Source: Azolla caroliniana (Eukaryota; Polypodiophyta). Taken from it: a stretch of 64,000 nt of DNA. The position numbers and the translations under genes are program-made. Location: the NCBI GenBank assembly GCA_043228905.1, contig JBHGNT010000011.1, positions 20,956,001 to 21,020,000 on the forward strand. Direction: 5' to 3'. The notes beneath the pieces were generated by a model, which saw nothing but the letters and a program-made list of their open reading frames with translations, did not search any database and had not been told where the DNA came from. Within the stretch, counting starts at the first letter, position 1, and every line of letters starts with the position of its first letter. Positions 22,201 through 35,055 of the stretch are shown piece after piece.

Positions 22201-25200
22201 ACCAGCTTCCAAAGTAAGTTATAGGTCAATCAGTCATAGTGAACTCTCTTATCTCAGGTGAAAGTTCGCTATTGGTCAGTCTGCGTGGAAAGAAGGCTGC
22301 AAGACTCTCCCCATGTGCCACCAGCTTCCAAAGTAAGTTATAGGTCAATCAGTCATAGTGAACTCTCTTATCTCAGGTGGAAGTGATGGATAACACATCA
22401 GGTAATTGATTATGTCTGCACCTCCCTTGGGGTTTCAAAATGTCAAGCATCTGACCTTGTGTGAAGGGGTGTTTCGTCATTAAAAGAGATGGTGAAGACC
22501 TCTTGTGGAGACAAGCCATTGTATATTACTAATCCATATTCACTAACCGTGCCAAGAAAGTGTTCACCATATTTTGTTACGTACAGACTCTTGTATCTTG
22601 AACTTGTCAATCTAGGCCAATTAAATGAGAATATGATCATCCTCTGCCTCTGGCAAACTAAACGTGAGAAGTTCTACAGTATCACATCATAATTTAAAAC
22701 ATGACTGAATTTTCACAGAGAGATACGAGTCATGACACACCCAATTTCCAGGCATTCGTGAACACTTATATTTCTATTGAATAAGTTCCTCTGGTGGCAG
22801 GGCTTCTTTCTTTTCTTGGGGCTTTTCTCTCACTTTATTTTTAGGGCGTTAATTATCTGTAAATAAAGTTCAACAGATTTGCTGTATGGATGAATTCTCT
22901 GCCAAGCATAGAAACCAAATGATAGAATAGCTGAATGTTTGTTTGTCTTGGGGTTTGTTGTTATGTACACATAATGTAGGTGAGTGTAGGTCACTAATAT
23001 TTACATAAGTGAAGGGTATGTTCACTAATGTTTGAAAGGGACTAATGTGATTGGATATAAGGAACGGTAGGTGCATTCACTATCATGATCTTGAAAACCA
23101 ATGAATGGAGAGTCTTTTTAGAAAGGTACATATATTCAAGGGGCCTAGGAAGAGGTATAAATATGTGGCTTAGCTACTCTCATAAGCACATTACATCAGA
23201 AGTCTGTTGTCTTAGACACTGGTGGTGCGGGCTAGACTTCCGTCATGACGACCGTGTTAATCTCTTCCAAGGCATTAGTCATCCTAATATCCGGCGGTAT
23301 GGGACGTCGGTGGTAGGTTGGCTATGTCTTGATCATAGCTCAGGGGTGGTCGGGTAGAATGGGTTCTTCTATCTAATCTATTTACCTTTTTTTACTCTAT
23401 TTTGGTCTATTGATTAGTAATAGACTCTTAACATTTGTATCCCTTTGACCTCAACATAAGTCTCAAGTTTTGTTTCAAGTTGTAGAGTTTGGTGATGTGG
23501 CCACTCGTCATTATTTGATAATTCCCTGGTTGAAGGGGGTCTCTTGAATTATGGACAGGCATAATTGTGTGCATGATCCATTTGTTGGGAGGGCTCTCTA
23601 TAAAGGGTCTATTAAACATGTGTTCAAGGATGGGGGCAAATGTGCTCGCCCTTTGTATGAGTATACTTGAAGTCTACGTGGATAGACAATCATCCATCTT
23701 AAAGGCACTGAATATTCTTCTCAAAGAAGCAGATGGGAAAAGAAAGAAGATATATTAATATTAATGTCTTTTAAGAGGCCAAAATGGCCTATAAGACCAA
23801 ACAAGAGATTACATCTGAATTGTTCTTGTCTTTGAGAACAACAAATCAAATAAATGTTACTGAGTAAAAAATAGTAAATAAGATAAAAAAGACTGATGAA
23901 TCTTGCTATTGGTATATCTAAGATTATCAAGTCAGATATATTGTCATTTTTTTCTTCAAAAGTTCTCTAACATAGGTTGATCCAAAATGGGGAGCTCTGT
24001 AAAGCGAGGGAGACACTTGTGATGGCAGGAGATAAATGGCTTTTATTTGTCGATAACAAGGGTGGTGAGATCATGGTCCATGAGGCTGGGTCCTACGTGC
24101 ATGACATATTGCTATTGCCCAATCTATTGTAACCCCTTTGTTATGTCCTGGTTGGGAGCCCATTTGTGTAACCCTTGATTGACATGTAGCATGAGTAGGA
24201 GTGATGGGGCTAAAGAAAGTTGTGATTGTTCTTTGTTGATGAGGTTGTGTGTCTTGACTGTTGTCCTTCAACAACTTTTCCATGTGGACCTTGAGTTCTA
24301 GCAAGAAAAGCTCCAAGCATCATTGGTCCTCATATTGCATTACCTTGCATAGTGGGCCAAAGCCTTGCTTAAAGAGGCAATGGTATCTCCCTCTTATTTC
24401 ATAAAAAATGCTACATGACAAACATAGTGTTCTTTTAGATTCACTCTTTGATGACACAATTGACAATTTTTTTCTTCTAGAGGTATTCATGCATGTCTGC
24501 CTATCTCAATCTCTAACTGATGTGATGAAGTTCGCAACTGCCCTATCACACTGGGCATCGCGTAGGATAAGTGTATGTCTATGCAAGCTTGCCTGATGAT
24601 GAATCCATCCTCCAATGTGTGTAAAAAGTGTCTTATAGTGGGCCATCTTCCTACCAAGTGATATTTTGGGGCTGATCCATGTTATCCTGTTTTCCAAATT
24701 AATAATACTAATTTGGATCACTCTATTCTTTTCCACTTTGGTAGTGTTTAGATGGGGACAATCCAAGCTATATTGGAACGAGGGTTGTGCATTTATGCTT
24801 ATGCCATGTCACTTGAACCATTGTTGCATTTCAGCATACCAACAATGAATGTCTCCATGTTCAAAATTGTTTTTGATGACATAAGTGCCAACCTTGAGTA
24901 CCTTCGTTTAGGGAGCTCCCAAAGCTGTTGGATATAGGTCACTGATCCGAATAATGCCGAGATGATTCTAGAGGCTGCTCTCATCTCTGCCTGGATTATA
25001 TCATGGGGCACTCATGCTTTGCCCGGATTGTATCATGGAGATAAAGATACATTTACATCCATTAGGAGCAAAATTGTCCTATGAGACAAATTTCAATTTA
25101 TCCATACTGAGAAAGTAAAAGCTCACGTTTTCCTAAATATCCAAAAGAATGAATTTAATGCATGAAGTGGCTTTACAACTGGTAATAATTATGGAGATGG

Positions 25201-28200
25201 GTTTGCAAGCGTAAAGTGCATAATTACTATGTTTGGGATGATTGGTGCTGGGAGGACATGGTATCCAATATTGATGGGTATGGGAATATGAATGAACACA
25301 GTGACATGCAATTGCACTACATCATATGCGCTAATATAAGGGTTGATTCCCTATGCTTTGAGGCTCTAGCAAGCCTTGGCCAAAGTGACGTGGGTCTGAA
25401 AGAACACAGTGACACACAATTGCACTACATCATATGTGCTAATATAAGGGTTGATTCCCTATGCTTTGAGGCTCTAGCAAGCCTTGGCCAAAGTGACGTG
25501 GGTCAGCTGTCTCCATTATTTATTTAATAGTTTGAACTCTGCAAAGAATGTGGCATTCTTGTCTCTGATGTCCATGTAACCTGGGCATCTACATGAAGTG
25601 TTCCTTGCTCTCAACCTCTTCTTACGGAGCATTTGGAAGTCTCGCCACCCAAATTCTTGGTGGCAAATGCTGCTCCATTGCAAAAATATACTCTTATCCA
25701 GCTGTAATTTAGACATGCTGTCCACATTGCTGATAGGAGGCATTTGCTGTTCATCTCGTAGTTTATGCATACTCTTTGAATTTGGGGATGATTGTGCATC
25801 TTACTCATCAGGTGGATGTTGCAGAGTGACATTATACTCTCCACAGTGGCTTTGTATAGATACCACTTTGAGACTTTTATATGATCTTTGTCATATTTTA
25901 TCTATAGCAATCGACATTTTTCTTAAAAACAAAAAGAAGAGAAAGAGAGAGATTTATGAAAAATAGATGTACAAAAAAGGAGAGCATGTGTCTGTGTGTT
26001 CATGTAGACACTGTTAAGGGAAAATAAAAGATCAACTAACAGTCTCATTGTCCTCTCACAAACTTTTGTATTGGAACCTGCAGAGACGAATTCCCTTACA
26101 ATAAGCGTGATGTCTTGCAAAGTTGCCATTCACCGCTGGTGTATGTGGAACTGAAAGTAAACCCACAGAGTCTTTTTTATAACTTTTAAAATTTTAAAAT
26201 TTGGTTGTTCTTGTACCGATGGTGTTGTCTTGTTGCAGGATGTCATCAACTTTGATACATTTATGGGCCTCCTAACAGATCAGGAACAGCAGCAATTAGT
26301 GAAACAAGTTTCACCATCAGATACACAGTCAAATAGGTATGGTTTAAATAAGTTGTTTTTTGTGATATAGCTTGGTTTAGGTGTTTAAAAACTATGTTGG
26401 TGTTGGAGTGTGTAAGAAAACTTATGTCAAATATAAAGTTTTAACTTTCAATGATCAATGTTGATTCTAATGGAATAAAATAATGAGAGATACAAAACAT
26501 AGTTTGATAAAAAGGAGTTTACCACTCTATATTAGTCTCCAATAGATGTGCAACCCATCACCAATAGAAAGGGGTTCTAAGCTACCCTGCGCGTAAGTAG
26601 GGTGCTTAGATACAAAGTTTATTTAAAAACTTAAGAGATAAGAGAGAATTCTTTAAACTTGGAACTCCAATGAGCCTAAAAATAAAGGCAAGTAGAGAGG
26701 AGAAAAAGGAGGCGGTTAAGAAACATTTAAGGGTTTTAAAGTTTTAAGGGTATTAGCATCGTAAGGCTGAGGATAGTCAGAAGATTCGGGATTAGGGTTT
26801 AGAATTAAGCTATCAGACTAGGGTTAGGGATAGTAGGATTTAGTTCCCAATCACTAGGCCCTAAAAGGAATTTAAAAAGATAACCTCATGAGAATGAGAA
26901 TGAGAATGGAGAAAAAACTAATATAGCAAAATCAAGTTAGTTAATACAACATTGAATAAACCTAATGCATTTGGCTAGTACAGAGGCTCAAATGCTAGTA
27001 ACTTTATAGTGGCAAATGTATTTTGCCTTCTCAAGGTAAACTGTAACATATCCTAGAGTGAGAATTGAGCATATGGGTAGAGAGAAATGGCTACCATTTA
27101 GTTGTACAGGCAGGTTTGTAGAAGGGGTTCACCACTTTGGATCACATGCTTATCCGCCGAGCTCTTGTTGAGGAGGGAAGAGCCCATAAAAGGAAAATCT
27201 ATTGTTGCTTTATGAATTTCCAGAAAGTTTTCAACTCTGTATTAGGTGCTCAGCTCATGCAACAACTTGGAGCTCTTGGAGTTCGAAAAGATGTTGCAAT
27301 GGGGAATCTATGCACTATATGTCAGGAAAATGTGTTCCTATTGGGTTGTCTGAGGTTGTGGTTAGCATAATTGGAGTAAAGCAAGGATGCCCAATATCTC
27401 CCGGTCTCTTTGGTCTTTCTATTGATGAGATATCTAAATACATCTAGAGGTTTGTGTCGATCTCTGACTCTCTGGAGAGACTACAAAGACATCCACATGC
27501 TCTAAAGTCATTTTATATAGATAAAGTGTTGAGAATCAAGCTCAACTTGTGTGAACATGTGCTTATGAAGAAAAGCACAATGTGTGGAAAAGTGTGTGAG
27601 CACACTTTATTGTAATCCGTGTAGTTGTCTAATGTGAATGTGGTCAAGGAATACCAGATATTCTTATGACAGAATCGTACTCGAGTGGATATCTTGATTA
27701 GATTCTACCAACCACATTTAATGTGGCAGTTCCTTGAGGACTTGTATACAAAACCCCCTTGGCCCATTATGTTTAGATGATCTTTAGTTGATTAATATAG
27801 TTTTCTCTTCAGTGCATACGCCGTCATCCCCCTACTGTGTATTTTCTTATTTCGGGTTATTTTCTCTTATTCCTTCTCTTGCTCACACACGCATTATCCA
27901 CATACTGAACTCTACGAGAGTCAGATTCTTTACATAAAGATTTGTCAATCAACCTTGATAAAGCTAAAGCGATGATGTTTAACCCCACTCAAGCATGGGG
28001 GAGATCAGAACCAGAATTCTTCATGGGAGGGGAAAATTTAGTATATATACAATCCTAAAGATCTAGGAATAACCTTGATGGGGCTTCAGTTCTCCCTATG
28101 GAACACTGCATATGCTTGACTTTCTTGTGGATATGCAGCCTTTAGTGCCATTGAAAGAGAATGTGCATTTTTACAGTTCCAAGAACCATGAACTAAATTG

Positions 28201-31200
28201 TAGTTGTTGGTAACACTTATAACACTAAAGCTTCTCTATAGTGTAGAAATTTTTGGGCCAATTCTTCATAGGACACATAATTGGACAGTTTTGGATTTGA
28301 TTGCCCACATGATAAAGAGCAAAGTGTTGGTGCCCCATGAAATAATCCGGCAAGATGGGAGCATTATTCTGATCAATGACAAGAATTCGACATATCACAG
28401 AGCTTCCTAAGCCAAGGTTCTCAAGGTTGACACATGTCATCAAAACAGCTTGCTGAACACAGAGATCATTGTTGTTGTTCCGCTGAAATGCAAGTCATAC
28501 CTTAACATGAGTAAAGTGGAAAAGAATAGAGTAATCCGAGATGATACTTTCAAATTGAGAAATTAAATAACATGGATTAGCCCTAGGCCGTCTCTTAGTG
28601 GGAAGATGGCCCACTACAACAGACATTTTTTACATACATTGCTGTATGAATTTGTTATTGAACCTATCTCACGTGCTCTGCAGTTTGATATGCATGAACA
28701 TCTATGAAAGTATAGATATGCCAATTGTGCCGTCAGGGGGTTGGAATCTAAAGAACACTACATTTGTCATTGCACTATTCTTTATGAAATAAGGGGGAGA
28801 TACCATTGACCTTCAAACAAGGGTTTGGCCCACTGTGCAAGGTAACTAGGAAGACGGTGCTTGGGATTGTTCTAACAGACCAAAGAGACAGAGAGAGGTT
28901 GTTGGACAACAATACAACCACAACTCATCAACAAAGAACCATGACATCTTTCTTTAGCTCCATCAATCTCTCACAATACAAGTCTATCAAGGGCTACATG
29001 AGTAGGGTCTCATCCAGGATATGCGAAGGGGTTAGAGTAGATTGGACAATAGCAATGTGTCATGCATGTAGGCAACATTCATCTGGATCACGGTTTCTTT
29101 CACCCTTATAATCAACATAAAAAGGCCATTATCATCCGGCACTAAAGTTGCTTGCCTCATTTCAAAAATCTCTCCAGCTTGGAGCATTCGATGTTGCAAG
29201 TTTTTTGAAGGCAGAAGTTTCAGTTTATCTTAGTTCAGAATCTTAATTGCTTAGATAACTGGATTCCTTACTATGCTATATTTATTTTGGTTTGTTGTTC
29301 TTATTGACAAGACAGCAATTTAAGATGTAATCTTTTGTTCAGTCTTATAGGCTATTTTGACCTCTTAAAAGATATTAATACAGCTTTTTTTCTTTCTCAG
29401 CAGTGTCGTAAATAAATTACTCGCCAAATTAATATTATATAGTCTGTTCTACATTGAAATATTCTCAAGTGCTCATCTCCTTAGGATGGGTATGAAACAC
29501 CATTGCAATCAGATTCTTAATGTGAGCTTTCTTGACTTGCTACCCTGCTTACATATGACCTATCTCTTCTAATGATTGGTGCTAATAATAAGAAGTAACA
29601 ATAGAGGATTCATCCTATGTCTGCTGCCTTTGTTAGTTAGTACGTGTCCAATGTGCCTCTAAATTATCTTGTACCCCTATAGAAATAATGTTTAGGGTTT
29701 AGGGTTTCTTGCAAGCTGATGTAGGATGCTCTATAAGTATCTACACTATCATACTTCCCTGCTCTAGACATCAAAAGGTAGGTAGGAAACACTACTCCAA
29801 GCAACCTGTTGGCAGTGTCTTCCTCACATGGAAGGGAATGGAAATGCTATATTGATGGGTTTTTAAATTCTCTCTTCCCTCTTCTTGTTTAATTATGCTT
29901 ACTTAAAATTGGAAGTCACCTATTCAGAGATTTCGTTTTTAGAACTCCTCTTTATTAAAGGGCTATTAACAACGATCACTTACCTCGTATTATATTGGGA
30001 ATTCTGAGGAGCATATCCTTGCGCTTCATATGAGCCATGACAATTGGCTCCCTGCTTTCAGATATAGGTATTTTCTCCAAGGATATGCGTACTTCTTGCT
30101 GTATTAGATTAAGGTTATTACTAAGATGGGAAATTTTGTTTTTAGTTATTCATGAATCTCACCGGGAACTTAGCGTGCTAGGAAACTTGGGCACTCTAGA
30201 AATTCCATGTGCAGTGTATGACTAAGGTTCAGATGAGTGCTAATTTTCATTCATTGAAAGTTTGCACCTCAATTTTGGGTTTTTTTGGCTTGGGGGAGAG
30301 GAGGGGGGCACATGAAATTCTGGCAGGAGACAAATCTAATCCTCGTTCCTCTGGAAAAACAAGCATGTTGTCTCTCTTAGCTTCCTGGCACTATATATTA
30401 CATTAGAGCTAGAAGCTGTCGGGTGGTCATTATATTGATCAACATCAGAATTGTCCACAGCCTTCTCAACGTTTCAATACTTTTTACACAGTTTTGTGGG
30501 GGGATGTGATGGGAGCTTTGCTTATTTTAGTGGAGACAGATGCAAGGAAGATGATTGGAGCTATGCCATTGATTTTTATTGCAGGTGATATGGCTCCGTA
30601 TCTTCACTGCACTTGGGTTGACTTTGGATTCTCTGTATAAGTCTTTTGGAAAAACCTAAGCAAAATGTAGATATTGACATGAACTGAATGAAGGATAGTG
30701 TTAACTTTTAGAGATCGCCATCATTGGCTGGTTCAAGATGGAGAGCTCACTAAAGCAAGGAAAACACTTTCAATATGGACGATGATGGCCTTGTTTATAT
30801 ATTGTCATGGTGTATCACGTCCAACTATATTGCAAAGATCAATAAAGAATGCATTTAGACGGTGAAGATTGAAGAGCTGCTCCTGAGGGCCCCAATTTTT
30901 TATAGAAAATTGAATATACTATGATGGATAAAGTATCAGCAGATCTGCACATTTTATGAGAATAGGGTTGACATTTTTCTTGATTTATATTGCGCAGATT
31001 ACTTTGAATTTAAATTGGGGTTATTGTCATCATGCCTGCATTTGATGTGCATCCATACTCCTATTTGTGAACTTAGAATCGAAGTTATATGCGCATCGTC
31101 TGGTTATTTTTATGTTCGTCTGAATGAACTTTATTGTAATCATGTAATGAATATGAATTCATAAGTGTGAACAGCATACTCCTATTTGTGAACTTAGAAT

Positions 31201-31629
31201 CGAAGTTATATGCGCATTGTCTGGTTATTTTTATGTTTGTCTAAATGAACTTTATTGTAATCATGTAATAAATATGAATTGATAAGTGTGAACAGCAGTG
31301 ACATCTGACAAAGGTAAAATTTATCTAAATGAACTTTATTTTTCAGCTTAAGGTGCATGTTCAGCTGTGCTCAATTTGTGAGCTCTTTGAGACTTTTCCA
31401 AAGTTTACTGTCCGAGGGTATGTTCGATTCAGAATCTGGTCTAAGCCCTAGAGTTTTGCAACATTATCAGCATCTTCTAACACTACCAGACTTACGGACA
31501 TCAGGCTGGATTGAAAGATGCTCACAGTTCTCAAACCGAGCAAAACGAAAAAATGGCATGGATTATGCCAAGGTAAACTCTGATGTGATGTAATATGATC
31601 TGTACATCTCAAATGGTATAGATAGAGCA

Positions 31630-31677
<48 letters not shown>

Positions 31678-32610
31678 GTATACCTGCTTGTTTCTAGTCT
31701 GAAGACAGATATAATGACCTACTAGTTATTTTGTTATAATAATTTTTGGGGTTTCACACTATGTTAGGCTTCCAACCAGTAACATAATTTATTTTACAGA
31801 AGATTTTGTCAAGTAAACTATTTATGAAAAACTAGGTGATTATGTTCTAACTTGTGTTTTTTTCTGGGCATTGGGGGGATCAGATCATCCAAGGCAAGGA
31901 GTTTCTGAAAGAGAAAATGAAGAGCTTGACTTGCATGGGGTTAAATCATTTACCAGCTGATGGTGTCTTTTCTTCCATTTCAGCTGGTAAAAAACCAAAA
32001 TCTAGCATGGATTGGCCATAGCCAAGTGATAGAATTCCACACTAGAGCTGCTTATTCTGATTTTTTTCTTTCTATGTTGCACTGCTTGGGTGCAGAAAAT
32101 GCAATCACCGATCAGAAAGCTGAGACATCTCTTGATTCATGGTCAGTGCATTCAAATGTTACAAGATATCACAAAGATGGCCAGCAAATCGAGCCAACTA
32201 GCAAAGAAAGGCAACAATACCCTCTTTTGAAAAGTGAGAGTAAATGCCATGCCCTCTCTAATCCCAAAACCAACAAATCAAGGGAGAAAAGACATAATGC
32301 ACTACATCATGGAAAGAAAAGCCCGATGAGGAACCATAGATTAATGGAAACACCTAGCTATGGAGTTCTAGATCATGACATTTTGCTTGATCTCCCTTCC
32401 AATCTTTCTTTTCAGCAAGCTGAATTAATACACCAACCAGTATGGAACTGCAAGCCACAACCAACAAACACCGAAAGAGCTCCAAAGCAAAAAAATGATA
32501 ACAATGTACTTGTTGAGGATGTACTGGTCGAGAATGAACCTGATTTGGAGTGGACTGGACTTCTATGGAATTCTCCATCATCAGGATCCGTGAGCCATTC
32601 TCTATACTAA
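19263..32610 (+). CDS. GATA26: GATA transcription factor 26/27-like (GATA finger plus DEUBAD-type region)
   Basis: Eight exons: 19263-19302, 20942-21292, 21386-21824, 26084-26156, 26239-26336, 31347-31572, 31884-31986, 32096-32610. All junctions are GT-AG and phases agree, giving 614 residues and a stop at 32608. A type IV GATA zinc finger occupies residues 7-32 (C7-X2-C10-X18-C29-X2-C32, motif [20 protein letters not shown]) and is split by intron 1. Basic RWRTKG follows. Residues 278-409 (SPLVYVELK, then LLTDQEQQQL and FVSSLRLFQSLLSEGMFD) match the ASX/DEUBAD-like region of Arabidopsis GATA26/27. The C terminus has the DILLDLPSNLSFQQAEL motif. Expected role: nuclear DNA-binding regulator. 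The start at 19263 (MGKQGPC) is preferred because the family begins there; an in-frame ATG at 19248 would add five residues. Introns 1, 3 and 5 are 1.6-5.0 kb and repeat-filled. Confidence 0.93.
22141..22378. repeat. Tandem duplication, 2 x 119 bp, GATA intron 3
   Basis: The unit starting GAAAGTTCGCTATTG at 22141 is repeated at 22260 with about one substitution. Near-identity suggests a recent duplication. Confidence 0.9.
22959..23433 (+). mobile_element. Solo LTR in GATA intron 3
   Basis: A 475-bp unit begins TGTTATGTACA and ends CTTAACA. It is flanked by the exact 5-bp duplication TTTGT at 22954-22958 and 23434-23438. A TATAAATA box at 23156-23163 fits an LTR promoter in the plus orientation, the same direction as the host gene. 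A second copy without a matching duplication is at 42759-43226. No coding region is attached, hence a solo LTR. Confidence 0.88.
23745..25510 (-). mobile_element. LINE copy, minus strand, GATA intron 3 (degenerate)
   Basis: The 3' end is at about 23745, with the tail AAGAAAGAAGATATATTAA and the family mark GAGGCCAAAATGGCC. Upstream on the minus strand come a threonine/histidine-rich ORF end (24071-24316), then 24506-24766, and 24799-25011 with MPHDIIQAEM and YIQQLWELPKRRYSRLALMS. The same blocks occur in the copies at 27100-29398 and 54440-56250, so they are parts of one LINE ORF2 after RT. Stops are frequent. The left 5' boundary is uncertain. Confidence 0.7.
25294..25505. repeat. Tandem duplication, 2 x 108 bp, GATA intron 3
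   Basis: The unit starting GAACACAGTGACA at 25294 recurs at 25402 with about four substitutions. Because 108 is a multiple of three the plus-strand frame stays open (25216-25527), but the peptide has no known domain and lies in LINE-derived DNA. Confidence 0.9.
27100..29398 (+). mobile_element. LINE copy, plus strand, GATA intron 5 (degenerate, split by a solo LTR)
   Basis: The RT part at 27137-27447 has LDHMLIRRAL, KIYCCFMNFQKVFN (motif A position) and GVKQGCPISPGLFGL. After a solo LTR at 27527-27934 coding resumes with DLSINLDKAKAMMFNPTQAW at 27940. Further on come VPHEIIRQD (about 28330) and FKQGFGPLCKV (28810-28850). The element ends with the plus-strand version of the family 3' end (TATAGGCTATTTTGACCTC, then ATATTAATA) and a TTTCTTTCTC tail at about 29398. 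Many stops. Confidence 0.8.
27527..27934. mobile_element. Solo LTR inside the intron 5 LINE
   Basis: A 408-bp insert has ends TGTTGAGAAT and TTCTTTACA and is flanked by the exact 5-bp duplication TAAAG at 27522-27526 and 27935-27939. Removing it and one TAAAG joins YIDK to DLSIN, which restores the LINE reading frame. No internal retrotransposon genes, hence a solo LTR. Confidence 0.9.
30705..30800 (-). mobile_element. LINE 3' fragment, GATA intron 5
   Basis: The block GGTTCAAGATGGAGAGCTC and following bases resembles the non-coding stretch at 23975-24040 of the intron 3 LINE. Only a small piece survives. Confidence 0.45.
31054..31294. repeat. Tandem duplication, 2 x 121 bp, next to GATA exon 6
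   Basis: The unit starting CATACTCCTATTTGTG at 31054 recurs at 31175. A third partial piece (CTAAATGAACTTTATT at about 31325) runs straight into the TTTTTCAG acceptor of exon 6, so this repeat unit probably supplied part of the acceptor region. Confidence 0.88.
31632..31682. repeat. (TA)n / (TATG)n microsatellite, GATA intron 6
   Basis: About 17 TA units are followed by TATG units, located 60 bases after the exon 6 donor. Confidence 0.95.
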
Positions 32611-33400
32611 GCATAATCGTATCTTTCCTTATTGTTCATGGGATGTCAAAAGTCTTGAAGGAATATTAAGCCTTTTGGTGTCATCTCACAACATCATGTG
32701 GTATGTTATAAGAGTGTATGATAGTGTACGGAAACTTTTGTACAATGAAAAGTTGACAGCAGTAATGTGAACAGTGTCTATGAGTTAGGGAACACTGAAG
32801 CTCTAATATATATCTCTACATCAAGTTTCCCATTTTGAGAAAAAAGATAATAAAATGGAGAGGTTTTCTAGCTAGCTTTCTTTGTCGGCCATGGCCAGTA
32901 GTGTCTGATTGAGTTGTTGCATCTCCTTTTAAAATGCGAATGTATAAGTAAAATGAAACTCAAACAAGCGCCAAGTTTGTAATTTTTAAAACACTTGAAG
33001 ATGTAGTAGAGCAACTGTCATAAGTTTTTTTATTTATAAATGTTATGGCAGATCGCTTTATAGTTGTGGCAGATCAATTCCCTAGTTAGTAGCTTAGCTA
33101 GTTTAATTCATTTTGCAATAGACATGTCTATGATCTTGTACTGATTGCCTCATTGAATTTGTTTCATCAAGTGATTTTGCATGTCATCTGCAGCTGAACA
33201 CTGTCCATGCTATATCTTTGGTACCTGTGGTTAATCTTTACTTAATTTATTGCTGTTAATGAGTTCATTTTTGTCTGTTTCTCTCTTCCTGTGGGTATAT
33301 AAGCATTAGCTAGATTCAATAGCTGCACACCATTAACCTGGCAGGCTGGCACCACAACATATCACATCCCATTGCTATTACTCTTGGCCATGTTTTGATA
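32611..33400. other. 3' flank of the GATA gene
   Basis: Contains a possible polyadenylation signal, AATAAAATGG near 32847, and no further open frame. The 3' UTR probably lies in the first few hundred bases. Confidence 0.4.
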
Positions 33401-33419
33401 TTTGTTGTTTTTGGCCATT

Positions 33420-34585
33420 CATAGATGTTAGAAAGATTCTGTCTCATGGTATCACGAGGAATGTAAAAGGCCGAACTGTGTAAAAATGTAACCCACGGAG
33501 ATTCCACAACAAATAGCTCACAACCACGTGTGAACCCTTATGTGCCGAAAACAATGTGCTTATGAGGAAGCATAATATTGAGATTTTTACCACTTTTCCA
33601 TGGGCAAAGACTCCACTGCTGCTTGGCTTACTATAGCCATCAAAGTCCTGCCTCACTACCTCCACCTTCACATGATGCAAGGTTGAGAATGCCATGTCTC
33701 AACATGAATGTTTGTCTACAAGACTACAAGGCAAAAACCTCATGTGTGCAATAAGCACCATCGAAATTATCCTAGTACACATGTTCAATAGAGCCTTCTG
33801 AACACATGGACCATGGAATGGTTGTTCCTATCCAGAAATTGGGGATCCCCTTTGAACCTTGGAAATATTTGACTATCAAGGCCACACATTTGCCAAACTT
33901 TATGGAGTGGTGCCTAGAGTGGAACTAAACACTTAACATCAAAGTTAATGAGATATGGGCCCCAAATCAAGAGGAATTTAGGTGAGCCTTCCCTATTGCA
34001 AACCACATCCTCACTTTATGTTGCTTGGTGGACAAGCAAATGGGCAAAAGAAGCAATTGTAAGGACTTCGATAATATACCAAGGAAACAACTCTATTAAC
34101 AATGTGGTGCTCTCAAATTCTCCTTTAACATTATGTGGGCAATATATGAACTATATAAGCAAGTATTGGGACAAGTTACATCTCTTGGGAGCTATGGAAG
34201 GTAATCACAAGCACTATTGGTTAGAAACAATGTTGTCCATCCTCCCGTGCCCTCTCCAAATTGACATTGATGAGGTAACATACTAAATCATAGGTGAAGT
34301 TACAAGGGAATTGACATATTAGGGTATTTCCACATCATTCTTTCTGGTGATGCAATTAATCTTAGTGTTTGAATCTCATTCAAGTCTACAACATTATCTC
34401 AATGCCTTGGATAGTTTTTGCTATGAAAAGGGATAAATTATAAACCTAGGAAAGACTAAAGATGTGATCATTCACATCAACTCGTAGACAAGTTGGCTTC
34501 ACTCTATCAAGAGGAAAGGTGAAGTTTGTTGGGAAAACAAGTCCCTTTGGATGGGAAGAGCATGAGCCGAATGGAATGGAGTTGA
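33420..34585 (+). mobile_element. LINE RT fragment, plus strand (degenerate)
   Basis: Plus-strand translation in shifting frames shows RT phrases shared with the 34855-38188 element: GHTFAKLYG near 33880, EEFR followed by AFP near 33970, then DNIPRKQL and IMWAIYELYKQVLG at about 34070-34170. No open frame longer than about 110 residues survives. It is cut on the right by LTR-like DNA and then by the intact-looking LINE. Its downstream part appears to continue at 38460-39400. Confidence 0.65.
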
Positions 34586-35055
34586 TAGGTAAACTCGGCC
34601 GAGGACGAAAATTGATTTCCGAAAAATCAACAATGGATTGAAAATCGACTTGATTATTAGCCGAATTGGTCGAAGTCGATTTAGGAGACTATATTTGTAA
34701 ATAGTCTAGATGTGTCCATTGAGGCTATATTTGTAAATAGTTTGCTATGTATATGAGTATATATACACTTAGGGCAAGTAGTTAGTAAGTGATAATCATT
34801 ATAGTTCAAACAAGTTACAATGAGTAGTTGCCTCTGTAACTAGTAAGAGTGAGAAAGAAAGAAAGAAAGAAAGATATATTAACGTCTTCTAAGGCCAAAT
34901 TTGGCCCATGAGACAATTGGTTTACAACAAAAGAGTATTTATCCAGTCATCATAACTAAAATAAAATTAAGTAAAAAATAGAACTTAAACTAAAAGAGTT
35001 CTAGTAGTGTACAATACGTAGTATACTCGAAAGTGACTATACACTAAGCCTAATT

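Noticed and set aside
22141-22378. Repeated units considered as a CRISPR-like or satellite array
   Set aside because: Only two adjacent copies with no spacers: a simple tandem duplication.
25216-25527. 103-residue ORF with two 36-residue repeats, resembling a repeat protein
   Set aside because: It is a 108-bp DNA duplication in LINE-derived intron sequence; no domain and no start or promoter context.
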